Below are positions 62,587 to 64,000 of a stretch of DNA of 64,000 nucleotides, one piece after another (positions within the stretch are counted from its first letter, which is position 1; each line of letters starts with the position of its first letter). The stretch comes from Corynebacterium senegalense (lineage in GTDB: Bacteria > Actinomycetota > Actinomycetes > Mycobacteriales > Mycobacteriaceae): contig NZ_LS990887.1 in NCBI RefSeq assembly GCF_900411315.1, positions 1,053,324-1,117,323 of the forward strand, in the 5' to 3' direction. The translations under genes and the position numbers were made by a program. The notes below the pieces were generated by a model. It made no database searches and was not told the DNA's origin. It saw only the letters and a list, made by a program, of their open reading frames with translations.

Positions 62587-62610
62587 ACGATACGGTCGTA
62601 TTGATATGGT
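62587..62610. promoter_or_regulatory. Divergent leaderless promoters with palindromic operator
   Basis: ATACGGTCGTAT (62590-62601) is a perfect palindrome of two 5-bp arms. It overlaps the minus-strand -10 TATCGT (62587-62592) and is immediately upstream of the plus-strand extended -10 TGATATGGT (hexamer 62605-62610), whose GTG start follows after 6 nt. Autorepression and control of the hydrolase by the TetR protein are inferred. Confidence 0.55.
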
Positions 62611-62616
62611 GAGCAA

Positions 62617-63174
62617 GTGGAACGCGATAAAAAGACCGAGATTATTTTTGGAGTGTGGCACGTTATCGCCACGGAAGGGCTGGCTGCGGTCAGTGTGCGC
62701 TCTGTGGCGTCGGCAGCTGGAGTGTCCGCGGGACGGGTGCAGCACTATTTCCCCACTAAGACAGCTCTCGTGCGCGCGAGCGCCGAGACAATGCTGCAGA
62801 CGGCGGTGGACTCCAACCCGTTAACCCAGGAAAATCCAGCGAATCCATCCACCCTGCGAGCACTGCTCATGCATGCCCTGGAGCCGGCTGCGTCAAAGCG
62901 GGTGGGAACCGGCGTCTATTACTCGTACGTGGCCGCAGCTGTTGCTGATCCCTGGATCGCCAATCTGCTGGCGGATGCCAAACAGGGTTTGATCGGTGCG
63001 GTGGAAGCGTGCGTGAGGTCGCAGTATCCGGGGATGAAGGATGCGGAACTGCATGCTCGGGAGTTGGTTTTTCTTTCCGATGGAGTGGGCCAGGCAGTCT
63101 TTCTTGGCGCAGTCAGCGGGGATGAGGGGCGCAGGATCATTGACGATGCGATAGGTCGGCTGGGTACTCGCTAA
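62617..63174 (+). CDS. TetR-family transcriptional regulator
   Basis: 185 aa from GTG 62617. The N-terminal helix-turn-helix reads SVRSVASAAGVSAGRVQHYF, and the C-terminal ligand domain is helical. No ribosome binding site; the -10 lies 6 nt upstream, so the mRNA is probably leaderless. It presumably controls the divergent hydrolase through the palindrome between them. The ligand is unknown. Confidence 0.88.
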   Translation: MERDKKTEIIFGVWHVIATEGLAAVSVRSVASAAGVSAGRVQHYFPTKTALVRASAETMLQTAVDSNPLTQENPANPSTLRALLMHALEPAASKRVGTGVYYSYVAAAVADPWIANLLADAKQGLIGAVEACVRSQYPGMKDAELHARELVFLSDGVGQAVFLGAVSGDEGRRIIDDAIGRLGTR

Positions 63175-63335
63175 ATCCCCGAGCAGGAGACCTTACGGGC
63201 CCAAGTGACGGGGCACCCCCGGGTAGTAAACCGCTTCGAGCCGTGCCACTGCCGCCGGAACTTACTTGCGGCGACGCCGAGCAACGCGAAAACCCGCCAC
63301 CGGATCGGTGACAGGTTTCGTGTTGTGCACTGCGG

Positions 63336-63417
63336 TGCCAGGTAGAAGATTCGAACTTCTGAAGGCAATGCCGGCGGATTTACAGTCCGCTCCCTTTGGC
63401 CGCTCGGGCAACCTGGC
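63336..63417 (-). tRNA. tRNA-Tyr (GTA)
   Basis: 82 nt with long variable arm. Acceptor GCCAGGT pairs with ACCTGGC; anticodon loop CTGTAAA with GTA. Discriminator A. Confidence 0.95.
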
Positions 63418-63493
63418 AAGCACCTGATGTGCGTTGACTACCTTACAACAACGGCGCGGTGTTGCAACAAATCGCCAGGTGAAAGGGGTAAAA

Positions 63494-64000
63494 CTAGCCC
63501 ACGCGCTCGACGGTGTAGCGCGAGAGCTGGCGCAGGGCGCGGTTCGCTGGGATGTCGGGGAGCTGGTCGAGCTGCTGCTCGGCTACGGCGAGGTAGCGGT
63601 GGACGTCGTCAAGCGCCCGCTCCCTGCCATCGGTGGCGGCGATGAGCTCGAGGGCTCGGGAGACGTCTTCGTCGCGCGTGAGAGGGCCCGTGAGCAGGCC
63701 GCGCAGCTCCTCGCCTGCCGGGGAGTCCTCGCGCAGGGCGTAGAGCACGGGCAGGGTGAACACCCCCTCGCGCAGGTCGGTGCCGGGGACCTTGCCGGAC
63801 TCAGTGGAGGTGGAGAAGATGTCGATGATGTCGTCGACGATCTGGAAGACCATGCCGATTGCCCCGCCGATCTCCTCGCAGCGGCGCACCACCTCGTCCT
63901 CGGCGCCGGACAGACGCGCGCCGAGGTAGGCGGCCGAGCCGATGAGCACGCCCGTCTTCTCCTCGATCACCTTCAGGTAGTGCTCGACGGGATCGCCGCC
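63494..64000 (-). CDS. Polyprenyl diphosphate synthase, C-terminal part (partial)
   Basis: The frame is open to the window edge; the visible 168 residues include the second Asp-rich motif (FQIVDDIIDIFS) of trans-prenyltransferases, VPGTDLREGVFTLPV and a helical C-terminus. Long-chain (hepta/octaprenyl) synthase for menaquinone or undecaprenyl-type lipids is likely from gene order beside secE and tRNA-Tyr. The start codon lies outside the window. Confidence 0.88.
   Translation of the reverse strand, partial: GGDPVEHYLKVIEEKTGVLIGSAAYLGARLSGAEDEVVRRCEEIGGAIGMVFQIVDDIIDIFSTSTESGKVPGTDLREGVFTLPVLYALREDSPAGEELRGLLTGPLTRDEDVSRALELIAATDGRERALDDVHRYLAVAEQQLDQLPDIPANRALRQLSRYTVERVG

Overview
The window is a GC-rich stretch of a Corynebacterium chromosome (order Mycobacteriales). 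It carries the conserved corynebacterial ribosomal-protein and RNA-polymerase region, from the polyprenyl synthase, tRNA-Tyr and secE side (right) to truA and a type VII secretion gene, eccB (left). Nearly all housekeeping genes run on the minus strand, so transcription goes mostly right to left. The genus call rests on gene order: the spc ribosomal cluster is split into rplN-rplX-rplE and rpsH-rplF-rplR-rpsE-rpmD-rplO with a siderophore uptake locus between them, secY-adk-map forms its own unit, and DUF3068, DUF6541, DUF1707 and EccB proteins are present. I cannot name the species. The first ~90 bases are degenerate G/C homopolymer that breaks eccB and look like a sequencing or contig-end artefact.

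Layout, right to left: partial polyprenyl diphosphate synthase; tRNA-Tyr; a TetR regulator and a divergent alpha/beta hydrolase; tRNA-Thr, tRNA-Met and tRNA-Trp; secE-nusG; rplK-rplA; a 0.8 kb non-coding interval with a three-copy, exactly 94-bp-periodic palindromic repeat array and the L10 leader; rplJ-rplL; an SDR divergent from an aldehyde dehydrogenase; a DUF3068 protein; rpoB-rpoC; a small DUF1707 protein; rpsL-rpsG-fusA; tuf; a protein of unknown function; a six-gene Asp23/AmaP-type envelope operon on the plus strand; the S10 cluster rpsJ to rpsQ; a PhoX-type phosphatase; an LLM oxidoreductase convergent with thiD; rplN-rplX-rplE; an iron-siderophore locus with a DtxR-like box; an FNT channel and an AhpD-DUF6457-fdhD operon (formate metabolism); a DUF2786 protein and a 5'-truncated lipase; the rpsH to rplO cluster; a DUF1707 membrane protein; secY-adk-map; an L,D-transpeptidase; infA-rpsM-rpsK-rpsD-rpoA-rplQ; truA; a DUF6541 membrane protein; and eccB.

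The core genes together provide translation (about 30 ribosomal proteins, IF-1, EF-Tu, EF-G), the RNA polymerase alpha, beta and beta' subunits with NusG, and Sec translocation (SecY, SecE). The accessory genes serve the cell envelope, iron uptake and formate metabolism. Many single genes have a TANNNT -10 box 6-8 nt before the start codon and no ribosome binding site, so they are predicted to be leaderless.

Points most worth a second look: an Arg at codon 43 of rpsL (the classical streptomycin-resistance substitution) next to a wild-type-looking rifampicin region in rpoB; a GCTTNNCGACGCCC motif recurring in at least nine intergenic regions, sometimes as inverted pairs forming hairpins; the 94-bp palindromic array before rplJ; two perfect DnaA boxes in a 14-bp direct repeat away from any origin; and a NusG with a long acidic N-terminus carrying three copies of a 14-residue repeat.
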